DNA from: Brachybacterium faecium DSM 4810
GTDB lineage: Bacteria > Actinomycetota > Actinomycetes > Actinomycetales > Dermabacteraceae
Length of the DNA: 64,000 bases
Direction of reading: 5' to 3'
Assembly (NCBI GenBank): GCA_000023405.1
Contig: CP001643.1
Span: 2,232,001 to 2,296,000 of the forward strand
Both the position numbers and the translations under genes were made by a program. Below are positions 8,134 through 16,707 of the stretch, piece after piece (position 1 is the stretch's first letter; the number at the start of each line of letters is the position of its first letter). Under the pieces are notes generated by a model. It ran no database searches. It was not told the origin of the DNA and saw only the letters and a list, made by a program, of their open reading frames with translations.

Positions 8134-8616
8134 TCAGCGCCCGGTGGACGCGACCTTCTTCTCGGCCCGCTTCGCGGCCTCCTGGAGGATCGCTCCGAGC
8201 TCTGCGGCGTGCTTCTCCGCCTCCTTGGAGCGGGGCAGCGAGGACTTCTTCACGGACTTCGCCGCCTTCTTCGCGGACCGCTCGGTGCTGCGCCGGGCGT
8301 CCTTCATGGCGGCGGCGAGCTTCTCGCCGCGGGTGGGCTCCCGCCGGGACAGGGCCACCGCCGTGGCGATGCCCGCACCGATCAGGACCACGCCGATGAC
8401 GCCGCCTGCGACCGCCATGGGGCGCGTCGCAGGGGTCTTCCCGTCACCGGCCGCGGAAAAACCCTTCACCGAACCGACCAGCTCGTTCTTCCAGCGGGTC
8501 GCGGCGTTCTTGGGATTGACGCGATCCAGGAGCTCGTCGATGTCCGACGCGAGGTTGTCCTGTCGCCGATAGGCCTCGTCGCGCATCTCGTCCAGGCTCT
8601 TGTTCTTGGCCACCAC
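8134..8616 (-). CDS. DUF3618 domain membrane protein
   Basis: The 160-residue protein has a charged N-terminal helix (RRQDNLASDIDELLDRVNPK) of the DUF3618 type. One membrane segment follows (AVAGGVIGVVLIGAGIATAVAL, split here as two short motifs AVAGGVIGVV and LIGAGIATAV), then a Lys-rich tail (RSAKKAAKSVKKSS). GGAGG precedes two adjacent GTG codons, either of which could be used. The function is unknown; family members are small single-pass proteins, often linked with envelope genes. Confidence 0.75.
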   Translation of the reverse strand: MVAKNKSLDEMRDEAYRRQDNLASDIDELLDRVNPKNAATRWKNELVGSVKGFSAAGDGKTPATRPMAVAGGVIGVVLIGAGIATAVALSRREPTRGEKLAAAMKDARRSTERSAKKAAKSVKKSSLPRSKEAEKHAAELGAILQEAAKRAEKKVASTGR

Positions 8617-8698
8617 TGCCTCCGGGGGTCGTCAGGGCTTGCTGTTGCAGATCGTATCGTGGTCGCGGGCGGCTCGTGGCCCGCGCCACGTGCGCGGC

Positions 8699-9454
8699 TC
8701 AGCGCGCGGTGCGGGAGAGGAAATCCTCCGCGCCGCCGACGAGCTCGACGTGGCCGGTCTCGACGTCCGCCGTGGCCATCGTCGCGACCTCGGCGGCGAA
8801 CTCCTCGACGGAGTAGAGCTTGCCGGCGGCCTCGCGGCGGGCCTCGAGGGCGCCGGGCCGGGCACGGTTGAGCAGGGTCGCGGTGACGGTCCCCTCGATC
8901 ATGTCGCCGGAGACCACCACGAAGGAGACACCCTCCTCGGACATCTCGGGCAGCCGCTCCGTCAGCGCCGTCTCGCCGGCCCGCTTCGAGCGCGCGACCT
9001 GCTCGTACTCGGGCATGGTCTCCACCTCGTCGATGAAGTGCGCCTGGTGACTGGTCACGAAGACCACGCGGCCGCCCTCGATGAGGTGCTCGAGCCCGGC
9101 GGTGAGGGCGTCGTTCTGCGCGTCGCGGTTCAGGCGCATCGCGTAGTCCTCGCCGAGATCGGCCTCCATGCCGCCGGAGGCGTTCAGGACCAGCAGGTCC
9201 AGGCCGCCGAAGGTGTCGACCGCGGTCTGCATGAGCTGGCGCACGCTCTCGGGGTCGGTGAGGTCGGCGCCGACGGCGATGGCCTTCCCGCCGGCGGCCT
9301 CGATCTCGGCGACGACCTTGTTCGCCCGCGGCGCCTTCTGGCGGTAGTTGATGACGACGTTCGCTCCCTCGGCGGCGAGCAGCTTCGCGGTCGCGGCCCC
9401 GACTCCTCGGGACGAACCGGTGATGACGGCGGTCTTGCCGGCGAGGGCGCTCAT
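8699..9454 (-). CDS. SDR family oxidoreductase with atypical active site
   Basis: The 251-residue protein has a clear NAD(P) site, TGSSRGVGAATA, and the NASGG segment that replaces the usual NNAG. The classic YxxxK is not intact. The region reads EYEQVARSKRAGE, so the Lys is present but the position four residues before it is Val; the only nearby Tyr is seven residues before the Lys. The start is the ATG at 9454; longer frames upstream run into the tRNA-Leu locus. It is probably a dehydrogenase/reductase, with substrate and even activity uncertain. Confidence 0.85.
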   Translation of the reverse strand: MSALAGKTAVITGSSRGVGAATAKLLAAEGANVVINYRQKAPRANKVVAEIEAAGGKAIAVGADLTDPESVRQLMQTAVDTFGGLDLLVLNASGGMEADLGEDYAMRLNRDAQNDALTAGLEHLIEGGRVVFVTSHQAHFIDEVETMPEYEQVARSKRAGETALTERLPEMSEEGVSFVVVSGDMIEGTVTATLLNRARPGALEARREAAGKLYSVEEFAAEVATMATADVETGHVELVGGAEDFLSRTAR

Positions 9455-9583
9455 GGGGAACTCCTGGGATTGCGAGGGTCTGTGCGGTACGAGGGTGGTG
9501 GCGCGACCGCGCCGCCCGCGTCCGGGGCGGGCACCGTGCGTCACCGACCTCCCGAGCCTACCGGAGCATGCCCGTCGTGCCGC

Positions 9584-9589
9584 TAGGCT
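9584..9589 (+). promoter_or_regulatory. -10 box of tRNA-Leu
   Basis: TAGGCT ends 8 nt before the mature tRNA. No good -35 is visible 17 bp upstream. Confidence 0.45.
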
Positions 9590-9597
9590 GGGCCCGC

Positions 9598-9679
<82 letters not shown>

Positions 9680-9709
9680 CGCATCACCCCCGCGACGAGG
9701 AGAGTGCCC

Positions 9710-10390
9710 ATGACGCTGTTCGGGCTCGTCCGCCACGGACAGACGGACTACAACCTGCAGGATCTCTTCCAGGGATCCTCGGACATCCCGCTGAACGCGA
9801 CAGGGATCGCGCAGGCCCATGCGGCCTTCGACGATCTGCCGGACGTGGACTGGGACGTGGTGATCTCCTCACCGCTGCAGCGGGCCGAGCAGACGGCGCG
9901 GATCATCTGCGAGGACCATGCCCTCCCCTTCGGCGGCACCGATCCGCGCCTGGTGGAGATCGACTGGGGTGCCGCCGAGGGACAGCCCGTCGAGGAGATG
10001 GAGCGCACCTACCCCGGCAGGTCCTTCCCCGGCCGTGAGGAGCACCAGGCCGTCGCCGACCGCGGCTACGACGCCCTGGAGGCGCTCGAGGAGAGGTTCC
10101 CGGGCCAGAAGGTCCTCCTGGTCGCGCACGGGACGCTGATCCGCTTCCTCCTCTCGGGGATCATCGAGCAGCCGCTGCCCTCGATCCCCAACGCCACGCT
10201 GTCCCTCGTCGAGCTCGAGGAGACCACCTGGCGGGTGAGGATGATCGCGGGCCAGGAGGTCGACCATGCGGTCAAGGTCGTCTCCCGCGAGCAGAACCCG
10301 CGGTTCGTCCTCGAGAAGTCGCACCTGACACCCGCGCAGATCGCCGCCCGCAGCACCGCTGCGGCCGCCGCCGAGGGAGGCCTCCGATGA
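9710..10390 (+). CDS. Histidine phosphatase family protein
   Basis: The 226-residue protein carries the phosphohistidine motif LVRHGQTDYN near its start and the second catalytic histidine in VAHGTLIRF. The family includes phosphoglycerate mutase-like and broad phosphatases. The N-terminus is placed at ATG 9710 behind GAGGAGAG; longer readings run through the tRNA-Leu. Its stop overlaps the ATG of the next gene by ATGA, so the two are probably co-translated. Confidence 0.88.
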   Translation: MTLFGLVRHGQTDYNLQDLFQGSSDIPLNATGIAQAHAAFDDLPDVDWDVVISSPLQRAEQTARIICEDHALPFGGTDPRLVEIDWGAAEGQPVEEMERTYPGRSFPGREEHQAVADRGYDALEALEERFPGQKVLLVAHGTLIRFLLSGIIEQPLPSIPNATLSLVELEETTWRVRMIAGQEVDHAVKVVSREQNPRFVLEKSHLTPAQIAARSTAAAAAEGGLR

Positions 10391-10929
10391 CCAGTCGCAC
10401 CGCCGTGGATTCCGAGGGCTCCTGGTTCGAGCCCGAGCACATCGCCGAGCTGCGCCGCCGCCTGCCGATCCCGTACGTCGACGTGGTGCCGGTGCGCACG
10501 GACGTGGACGGCTCCGTCGTGGAGGTGGGCCTGCTGCTGCGCGCCTCCGGTGCCGGGCGGATCGTGCGCACGATCGTCTCCGGGCGCGTCCTGGTGCACG
10601 AGACGCTGCGGGAAGCGATCGCGAGGCACGTGGAGAAGGACATGGGCCCGATGGCGATGCCCCGCATCCCCGTCTCCCCGGTGCCGTTCACGGTCGCCGA
10701 ATACTTCCCCACCCCGGGCGTCTCACCGTTCCACGATCCCCGCCAGCACGCGCTCTCGCTGGCCTACGTGGTGCCGATCGACGGGGAGACCGCCCCGCAG
10801 GAGGACGCGCTGGAGCTGACCTGGTTCGAGATCGACGAGCTGCTGGCCGAGACCTCCCCGCTGCACGAGATGGACGGCGGCCGGGACCTGCTGGTGCGGC
10901 GGGCCCTCGCCCACGTCGGCGTCCTCTGA
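10387..10929 (+). CDS. DUF4916 / Nudix-fold family protein
   Basis: The 180-residue protein matches the actinobacterial DUF4916 pattern: an RRLPIPYVDVVPVR start, SGRVLVHETLREAIARHVEKDMG in the place of a Nudix-like loop, and the HALSLAYVVP and LTWFEIDEL blocks. A strict Nudix box (GX5EX7REUXEEXGU) is not present, so hydrolase activity is uncertain. It overlaps the upstream phosphatase by 4 nt, suggesting a shared pathway in removal of phosphorylated metabolites. Confidence 0.75.
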   Translation: MTSRTAVDSEGSWFEPEHIAELRRRLPIPYVDVVPVRTDVDGSVVEVGLLLRASGAGRIVRTIVSGRVLVHETLREAIARHVEKDMGPMAMPRIPVSPVPFTVAEYFPTPGVSPFHDPRQHALSLAYVVPIDGETAPQEDALELTWFEIDELLAETSPLHEMDGGRDLLVRRALAHVGVL

Positions 10930-10973
10930 GCGGCGCGCGGGCTGGAGGTCGTCGGGCAGCGCCCGGCCGCGCC

Positions 10974-11612
10974 TCAGACCAGCAGCTGCGCGACGTGCCC
11001 GGCCAGGGCCCGGAACGCCTTCCCGCGGTGGGAGATCGCATCCTTCTGCGCGGGGCTGAGCTCCGCCGCGGAGCGCGTCTCCCCGTCCGGCAGGAACAGC
11101 GGGTCGTAGCCGAAGCCGCCCTCGCCGCGGCGCTCCCGCAGCAGCAGGCCCACCATCTCGCCGCGCTCGACGCTCTCCGCACCGCCGGGGGCGACCAGCG
11201 CCGCCGCACAGACGAAGCGCGCCGTGCGATGCGCGTCGGGGACGTCGCCGAGCTGGGCGAGCAGCAGATCGTTGTTCGCCTCGTCGTCGCCGTGGCGGCC
11301 CGACCAGCGGGCGGAGAAGATCCCCGGCGCCCCGCCGAGCACGTCGACGGCGAGGCCGGAATCGTCGGCGACCGCGAGCAGGCCGGTGGCCGCCGCGGCC
11401 GAGCGGGCCTTCAGCAGGGCGTTGCCCTCGAAGGTGACCGCATCCTCGACCACGTCCGGCAGCGCGATCCCGGCCGAGGAGATCACCTGCTCGGGGGCGA
11501 GCCCGGGCACCGCGGCGGTGAGGATCCGCTGCAGCTCCCCCAGCTTCTTGGCGTTGTGGGAGGCGAGGATCACCCGCGCTCCGTCGGGCAGGTCCGTGCG
11601 GGCCCCGCTCAT
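10974..11612 (-). CDS. rdgB: XTP/dITP diphosphatase (RdgB/HAM1)
   Basis: The enzyme hydrolyses ITP, dITP and XTP to monophosphates, keeping deaminated purines out of DNA and RNA. Family motifs are all present: [10 protein letters not shown] near residue 18, [34 protein letters not shown] and [10 protein letters not shown]. The 212-residue length is normal. It is last in the murI-MBL-rph-rdgB run, and its ATG overlaps the rph stop codon as ATGA. The same order occurs in mycobacteria. Confidence 0.96.
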   Translation of the reverse strand: MSGARTDLPDGARVILASHNAKKLGELQRILTAAVPGLAPEQVISSAGIALPDVVEDAVTFEGNALLKARSAAAATGLLAVADDSGLAVDVLGGAPGIFSARWSGRHGDDEANNDLLLAQLGDVPDAHRTARFVCAAALVAPGGAESVERGEMVGLLLRERRGEGGFGYDPLFLPDGETRSAAELSPAQKDAISHRGKAFRALAGHVAQLLV

Positions 11613-12367
11613 CGCTGCTGCGCCAGGACGTCCTGCTGGGTCTGCGCCAGCTGCGCGCAGCCGCCGGTCGCGAGATCCAGCAGCGCCCCCAGCTCGGCGC
11701 GGTCGAAGGGCGCGCCCTCGGCGGTGCCCTGCACCTCGACGAAGGAGCCCGAGCCGGTGACCACGACGTTCATGTCGGTCCCGGCGGCGACGTCCTCGCG
11801 GTACTCGAGGTCCAGCAGCGGGCGGTCGTCGACGATGCCCACGCTGATCGCGCTCACCGAGTCGGTGAGCACCTGGGCGGCGGCCGGCAGGGCGGTGTGC
11901 TGCTTGCCCCACGAGATCGCGTCGGCCAGTGCCACGTAGGCGCCGGTGATCGCCGCGGTGCGGGTGCCGCCGTCGGCCTGGAGCACGTCGCAGTCGAGCT
12001 GGATGGTGTTCTCCCCCAGCGCGTCGAGATCGATCACGGCGCGCAGCGAACGGCCGATCAGGCGGGAGATCTCATGGGTGCGCCCGCCGATCTTGCCCTT
12101 GACGGATTCGCGCGGGGAGCGGGAGTTCGTGGCGCGCGGCAGCATCGCGTACTCGGCCGTGACCCAGCCGGAGCCCGAGCCCTGCTTCCAGCGCGGCACG
12201 CCCGCGGTGAAGGACGCGGCGCACAGCACGCGGGTGCGGCCGAACTCGATCAGGGCGCTGCCCTCGGCGTGGTCGAGCCAGCCGCGGGTGATGCGCACCT
12301 CCCGCAGCTGATCCGGGGTGCGGCCGTCGATGCGGTCGCCGGCGGGGGTGGGGGTCGAAGAGCTCAT
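11609..12367 (-). CDS. rph: Ribonuclease PH
   Basis: This is a 3'-to-5' phosphorolytic exoribonuclease that trims tRNA 3' ends. The 252-residue protein shows [20 protein letters not shown] with the phosphate-binding arginines, [28 protein letters not shown] and a normal C-terminus. GAAGGAG lies 5 nt before the ATG. It is translationally coupled to rdgB downstream. Confidence 0.97.
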   Translation of the reverse strand: MSSSTPTPAGDRIDGRTPDQLREVRITRGWLDHAEGSALIEFGRTRVLCAASFTAGVPRWKQGSGSGWVTAEYAMLPRATNSRSPRESVKGKIGGRTHEISRLIGRSLRAVIDLDALGENTIQLDCDVLQADGGTRTAAITGAYVALADAISWGKQHTALPAAAQVLTDSVSAISVGIVDDRPLLDLEYREDVAAGTDMNVVVTGSGSFVEVQGTAEGAPFDRAELGALLDLATGGCAQLAQTQQDVLAQQR

Positions 12368-12435
12368 GGAGCTCCTTCCTCGAGAAGCGTCAGGGGCCGC
12401 GGATCTCCGACTGCGCGGTGCGCGCAGTGCGTCGA

Positions 12436-13233
12436 TCAGGCGCGGGCTCGATCAGGGACGACCTCGAGGATATCCATCGGGGCGACCATCGTGATCGGCC
12501 CCGAATGCACCTCGCGCGCCTCGGCCAGCGGGATCTCCGGATCGGTCCAGGCGGGGATGTGCGTCAGCGCCAGCTGGCGCACTCCGGCCCGGGTGGCGCA
12601 CTGACCGGCGCGGCGGCCGGTGAGGTGCACCCCGGTGAAGCGGTCGTCCCGGCCCTCGATGTATCCGGCCTCGCACAGGAACAGGTCGGCGTCTCGGGCC
12701 AGCTCGTCCAGCGCCTCGCAGGCGTCGGTGTCCCCCGAGTAGACGAAGGTGGCGTCTCCAGCGGTGATGCGGAAGCCGTAGGCCTCGACGGGGTGGAGCA
12801 CGGCGCGGGTCTCGATCTGCAGCGGCCCGATCGTGAAGCGCTGGTGGTCGGTGAGGACGTGGTGCTCGAAGGGCGCGCACGTCACCCCGTCCGGGACCCG
12901 GCCCTCGCGGCCCAGCACGGCGGCGATCCTCTCGGGCAGCGGTGCCGGGGCGTGGACGGGCAGCAGGCCCAGGTCGTCGCGCGAATGATACGCCCAGAAC
13001 ACCTCGAGCCCGGTGACGTCGAGGAAGTGATCGGGATGGAGGTGGGAGATGATCACCGCGTCCAGATCGGCCGGGTCGATCACGCTCTGCAGCGGGCCGA
13101 AGGCGCCGGACCCGAGGTCCAGCAGCACCCGCCACAGCCGCCCGTCGGCGTCCTCGTGCTCGATCAGATAGCTCGAGGCGGCGCCTCCGGGGCCTGCGAA
13201 GCTGCCGCTGCAGCCGATGACGTGGATCCTCAT
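12436..13233 (-). CDS. MBL-fold metallohydrolase (Rv1339-like position)
   Basis: The 265-residue protein has the metal motif [10 protein letters not shown] near residue 62, a later [21 protein letters not shown] and a final [21 protein letters not shown]. It sits between murI and rph, as the mycobacterial Rv1339 does. Rv1339 has been reported to hydrolyse cAMP, so a cyclic-nucleotide phosphodiesterase role is a reasonable inference here. RNase Z is an alternative, but the exosite arm is lacking. The ATG overlaps the murI stop as ATGA. Confidence 0.85.
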   Translation of the reverse strand: MRIHVIGCSGSFAGPGGAASSYLIEHEDADGRLWRVLLDLGSGAFGPLQSVIDPADLDAVIISHLHPDHFLDVTGLEVFWAYHSRDDLGLLPVHAPAPLPERIAAVLGREGRVPDGVTCAPFEHHVLTDHQRFTIGPLQIETRAVLHPVEAYGFRITAGDATFVYSGDTDACEALDELARDADLFLCEAGYIEGRDDRFTGVHLTGRRAGQCATRAGVRQLALTHIPAWTDPEIPLAEAREVHSGPITMVAPMDILEVVPDRARA

Positions 13234-14042
13234 GCCAGCACCGCCGGCAGCGACGCGGTCGTCTCCAGGGTGGGGCCGAGGAAGCGGCGGGAGAGCCGGG
13301 CGAAGTTCTCGCTGCCCGTGCCGAAGGCCGTCTGGGAGAAGACGTGCCGCGGCGGGCGCTGCGTCTCCCGCAGCTGCTCGGTGGCCTGCAGCTGGCTGTA
13401 GACGTCCAGCGCGGTCTCCTCCGCGGAGGAGACCAGGGTGACGTCCGGTCCCATCACGTAGCTGATGGGGCCGGCGAGCATCGGGTAGTGGGTGCAGCCC
13501 AGCACCAGGGTGTCCACCTCCGCCTCGCGCACCGGGGCGAGGTACTCCTCCGCCATCTCGACCACCTCGCGGCCGGAGACCACGCCGTTCTCGACGAACT
13601 CGACGAAGCGCGGGCAGGCCTGGGCGGTGAGGGTGAGGTCCGGCGCGGCGGCGAAGGCATCCTCGTAGGCGCGGGAGGTGACGGTGCCCTCGGTCGCGAT
13701 CACGCCGACCCGGCGGTTGCGGGTCGCGGCGACGGCGCGGCGCACGGCCGGCTGGATCACCTCGATCACCGGCACGTCGTAGCGCTCCCGTGCATCCCGC
13801 AGCACCGCGGCGGAGGCGGTATTGCAGGCGATGACCAGCATCTTCACCCCGTGGCCAACGAGCTCGTCCATGATCTCCAGGGCGAGGGAGCGCACCTCGG
13901 CGATCGGGCGCGGGCCGTAGGGCCCGTGCGCGGTGTCGCCGATGTAGACCAGCTCCTCCTGCGGCAGCTGGTCGAGGACGGCGCGGGCGACGGTCAGGCC
14001 ACCCACCCCGGAGTCGAAGATCCCGATCGGCGCGTTGTTCAT
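13230..14042 (-). CDS. murI: Glutamate racemase
   Basis: The enzyme makes D-glutamate for peptidoglycan. The 270-residue product begins [16 protein letters not shown] and has both catalytic cysteines, in [11 protein letters not shown] and LGCTHYPML. The start is the ATG at 14042. A TAGCCT -10 box (14050-14055) ends 7 nt upstream, which indicates a leaderless transcript and argues against the longer reading. Confidence 0.96.
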   Translation of the reverse strand: MNNAPIGIFDSGVGGLTVARAVLDQLPQEELVYIGDTAHGPYGPRPIAEVRSLALEIMDELVGHGVKMLVIACNTASAAVLRDARERYDVPVIEVIQPAVRRAVAATRNRRVGVIATEGTVTSRAYEDAFAAAPDLTLTAQACPRFVEFVENGVVSGREVVEMAEEYLAPVREAEVDTLVLGCTHYPMLAGPISYVMGPDVTLVSSAEETALDVYSQLQATEQLRETQRPPRHVFSQTAFGTGSENFARLSRRFLGPTLETTASLPAVLA

Positions 14043-14049
14043 CCGGGCA

Positions 14050-14055
14050 AGGCTA
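14050..14055 (-). promoter_or_regulatory. -10 box of murI (leaderless)
   Basis: Minus-strand TAGCCT ends 7 nt before the murI ATG. The same geometry recurs at many genes in the window. The rest of 14056-14177 shows no gene. Confidence 0.45.
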
Positions 14056-14177
14056 ATCTCGACAACCGTCCGCGGCAGTGACGGCACGCTCACTGCGTGC
14101 AGTTTCACACCTCGTCCACATCCCGTCGGGGGCCGGGAGGCGCGTCGCCGCACCGTCCGTGCCCCGCCGCGACACCG

Positions 14178-14813
14178 TCAGTCCAGGGCGCGCAGCAGGC
14201 TCTCCTGCAGCCAGGACAGCAGCTCGTACACGGCGATGACGATGTCGGAGCCGACGTGCTCGTCATCGCCGGAGGGCCCGGCCCCCTCGACCCGCTCACC
14301 GATCTGCTGCAGCATCCGCACCGTGTCGAAATCGCCGTCGCGCTGCAGGCCCAGCCGGTCGGCGAGCACGATCCGCACGTCGTTGAGGGCGCGCAGCATC
14401 GCGAGCGACTCGGCCTCGTCGACCACCACCTCGCTGTGCCCGCCGCCGGTGCGGTCCAGGATCGTCATCACCAGGCGGAGGTCGGCGAGCTTCCCGTCGG
14501 CCAGGTCCTGCTGGCCCAGGCGCCGGAACTCGGCTGCGGCGGTGGGATCCTCCGAGGCGGCGGGGAACAGGCGCTTGACCGCGGAGTCCGAGGGGTCGCG
14601 GGCGTCACGGCCGGCGAATTCCGCCTCCAGGCGGCGCAGCGGGTCCTCGCTCTGCGCGGCCCGGCGCAGCACGTCGCCCTCGGCGTCGATCCCCAGATCG
14701 GCCCGGATCAGATCGGCCGTCTCCTGGGCGACCTGGGCGATGATCGCCTTCTCCTCGCCGTCGAGGCGGCAGGCCAGGGTGCCGTCCGCGCGGCGGCGGA
14801 ATGCGTGCGCCAT
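14178..14813 (-). CDS. DUF2017 family protein
   Basis: The 211-residue protein begins MAHAFRRRADGTLACRLDGEEKAII and ends in helices rich in Leu and acidic residues. This is the actinobacterial DUF2017 family, which nearly always follows clpS. Its function is unknown; the constant pairing suggests a role in adaptor-dependent proteolysis. The start codon overlaps the clpS stop (TGATG). Confidence 0.85.
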   Translation of the reverse strand: MAHAFRRRADGTLACRLDGEEKAIIAQVAQETADLIRADLGIDAEGDVLRRAAQSEDPLRRLEAEFAGRDARDPSDSAVKRLFPAASEDPTAAAEFRRLGQQDLADGKLADLRLVMTILDRTGGGHSEVVVDEAESLAMLRALNDVRIVLADRLGLQRDGDFDTVRMLQQIGERVEGAGPSGDDEHVGSDIVIAVYELLSWLQESLLRALD

Positions 14814-15136
14814 CAGCCCTCCCCCGCCCGCTCGAGCGTGGCCTGCAGGCCGAAGGAGTGCATCGCCTGCACGTCCGTCTCCGCCCGTTCGCGGGAGCCG
14901 CGCGAGACGATCGCGCGCCCCTCCTCGTGGACCTGCATCATCAGCTGCTCCGCGACGAGATGGGAGTACCCGAAGTAGCGGCGGAACACGAACACGACGT
15001 AGCTCATGAGGTTCACCGGGTCGTTCCAGACCACGGTGCACCATGGCCCGTCGGCCTCCAGCGTGCCCTGCACACTGCCTGCGAGGTCGGTGCGCGAGCC
15101 CGTCCCCGGATCCGCCCGCGGCAGGTCCACCGGCAT
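14813..15136 (-). CDS. clpS: ATP-dependent Clp protease adaptor ClpS
   Basis: ClpS delivers N-degron substrates to ClpAP/ClpCP. The core shows CTVVWNDPVNLMSYVVFVF, then VHEEGRAIVSRGSRERAE, as in ClpS of actinobacteria. AGGAGG is followed by ATGTGCATG, and the second ATG (15136) has the right 6-nt spacing, giving 107 residues. The gene is divergent from pncB, an order also seen in mycobacteria. Confidence 0.95.
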   Translation of the reverse strand: MPVDLPRADPGTGSRTDLAGSVQGTLEADGPWCTVVWNDPVNLMSYVVFVFRRYFGYSHLVAEQLMMQVHEEGRAIVSRGSRERAETDVQAMHSFGLQATLERAGEG

Positions 15137-15245
15137 GCACATCCTCCTGAGTCCGACCGCGCCCCAGGGATCGGGAGGCGGCGGGGACGAGTCTACGGGG
15201 CGCGCCCGGTCCCCTGCCGTCCCGCCACGCATTACGGTGGACACC

Positions 15246-16625
15246 GTGACTTCTGCCCTGCTCACCGATCTCTACGAGCTGACGATGCTGGAGGCCGCCC
15301 GCGAGGCCGGCACCGCGTCGCGGCGCTGCGTCTTCGAGGTCTTCACCCGTTCCCTGCCCGAGGGGCGTCGCTACGGCGCTCTCGCCGGCACCAGTCGCGT
15401 GCTCGACGCGATCGCCGACTTCCGCTTCGACGACGCCGATCTGCGCTACCTGCGCACGGCGGGCGTGCTCAAGGAGGAGACCCTCGAGCACCTGGCCGAG
15501 TACCGCTTCCGCGGCGATGTGCACGGCTATGCGGAGGGTGAGCTGTACTTCCCCAACTCACCGGTGCTGCGCATCGAGGGCACCTTCGAGAACGCGGTGC
15601 TGCTGGAGACGGCGGTGCTGTCGATCCTCAACCACGACAGCGGCGTCGCCTCGGCCGGCTCGCGCATGGTCACCGCTGCGCGGGGCCGCCCCTGCATCGA
15701 GATGGGCGGGCGCCGCGTGCACGAGGACGCCGCGATCGCCGCGGCCCGCGCCGCGTACGTGGTCGGCTTCGCCTCGACCTCGAACCTCGCCGCCGGCGCT
15801 CATTACCGGGTCCCCGTCGCCGGGACCGCCGCCCATGCCTTCACCCTCCTGTTCGACACCGAGGAGGAGGCGTTCCGCGCACAGCTCGCCTCCCAGGGGA
15901 CCGGCACCACCGTGCTGGTGGACACCTACGACGTCGAGCAGGCGGTGCGCACAGCGGTGGAGATCGCCGGCCCCGGCCTCGGCGCGGTGCGCCTGGATTC
16001 GGGCGATCTCGGGAAGCAGGCGGCGCAGGTGCGCTCCCTGCTGGACTCGCTCGGGGCCACCTCCACGCGGATCACCGCCACCGGCGATCTCGACGAGCAC
16101 CGGGTCGAGGAGCTGAAGGACGAGCCGCTGGACGGCTACGGCATCGGCACCCGCCTCGTCACCGGCGGCGGCCACCCGGCCCCCGGCTTCGTCTACAAGC
16201 TCGTGGAGCGGGAGGGGGCCGACGGGCGGATGCACCCGGTGGGCAAGCGCTCCGCCGCGAAGGAGACCCTCGGTGCGGGCAAGGCCGCGTTCCGCATGCT
16301 CGTGGGCGACACCGCGTTCGCCGAGCTGGTGCTGCCGGGCGAGGAGGAGGTCGCCGAGTTCGAGCGGGAGCTGGTGGCGGAGCTGACCTCCGGCGCCTCG
16401 AACCCGGAGTGGAAGCGCACCTCGATGCGGGCCCTGCAGCAGCCGCTGATCCGCGGCGGCGAGCTCGTGGAGGAGCTGCGCGCCCCGGCGCGGGTGGAGG
16501 CGGCGCGGGCCCGGCACGCCGCCTCGGTGGCCGAGCTGGGACTGCCGGCCGACGAGGGCCCGGACGGCGAGGTCGCGATCCCCACGATCACCGACGGCGT
16601 CGAGGCGGCCCGCCTGCTGGGCTGA
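15246..16625 (+). CDS. pncB: Nicotinate phosphoribosyltransferase
   Basis: The enzyme converts nicotinate and PRPP to NaMN in NAD salvage. Motifs include SALLTDLYELTMLEAA at the start, FEVFTRSLPEGR, HDSGVASAGSRM and RLDSGDLGKQAAQVRSLLD, with IGTRLVTGGGHPAPGFVYKL toward the C-terminus. The 459-residue length is typical. GTG 15246 follows TACGGT (15233-15238) by 7 nt, so a leaderless mRNA is likely and the longer upstream frame is not used. Confidence 0.95.
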   Translation: MTSALLTDLYELTMLEAAREAGTASRRCVFEVFTRSLPEGRRYGALAGTSRVLDAIADFRFDDADLRYLRTAGVLKEETLEHLAEYRFRGDVHGYAEGELYFPNSPVLRIEGTFENAVLLETAVLSILNHDSGVASAGSRMVTAARGRPCIEMGGRRVHEDAAIAAARAAYVVGFASTSNLAAGAHYRVPVAGTAAHAFTLLFDTEEEAFRAQLASQGTGTTVLVDTYDVEQAVRTAVEIAGPGLGAVRLDSGDLGKQAAQVRSLLDSLGATSTRITATGDLDEHRVEELKDEPLDGYGIGTRLVTGGGHPAPGFVYKLVEREGADGRMHPVGKRSAAKETLGAGKAAFRMLVGDTAFAELVLPGEEEVAEFERELVAELTSGASNPEWKRTSMRALQQPLIRGGELVEELRAPARVEAARARHAASVAELGLPADEGPDGEVAIPTITDGVEAARLLG

Positions 16626-16636
16626 GCCGTATCGCC

Positions 16637-16652
16637 GGGCTCGCCGGAGCCC
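16637..16652. terminator. Short hairpin between pncB and the convergent helicase gene
   Basis: GGGCTC-GCCG-GAGCCC forms a 6-bp stem shortly after the pncB stop. It is modest and has no U-run. Confidence 0.35.
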
Positions 16653-16707
16653 GCGGGCGGATCGGCCGTCGGCGGTCAGCGGCGACCGGTGGTGGCCGCC
16701 CTGGCGA

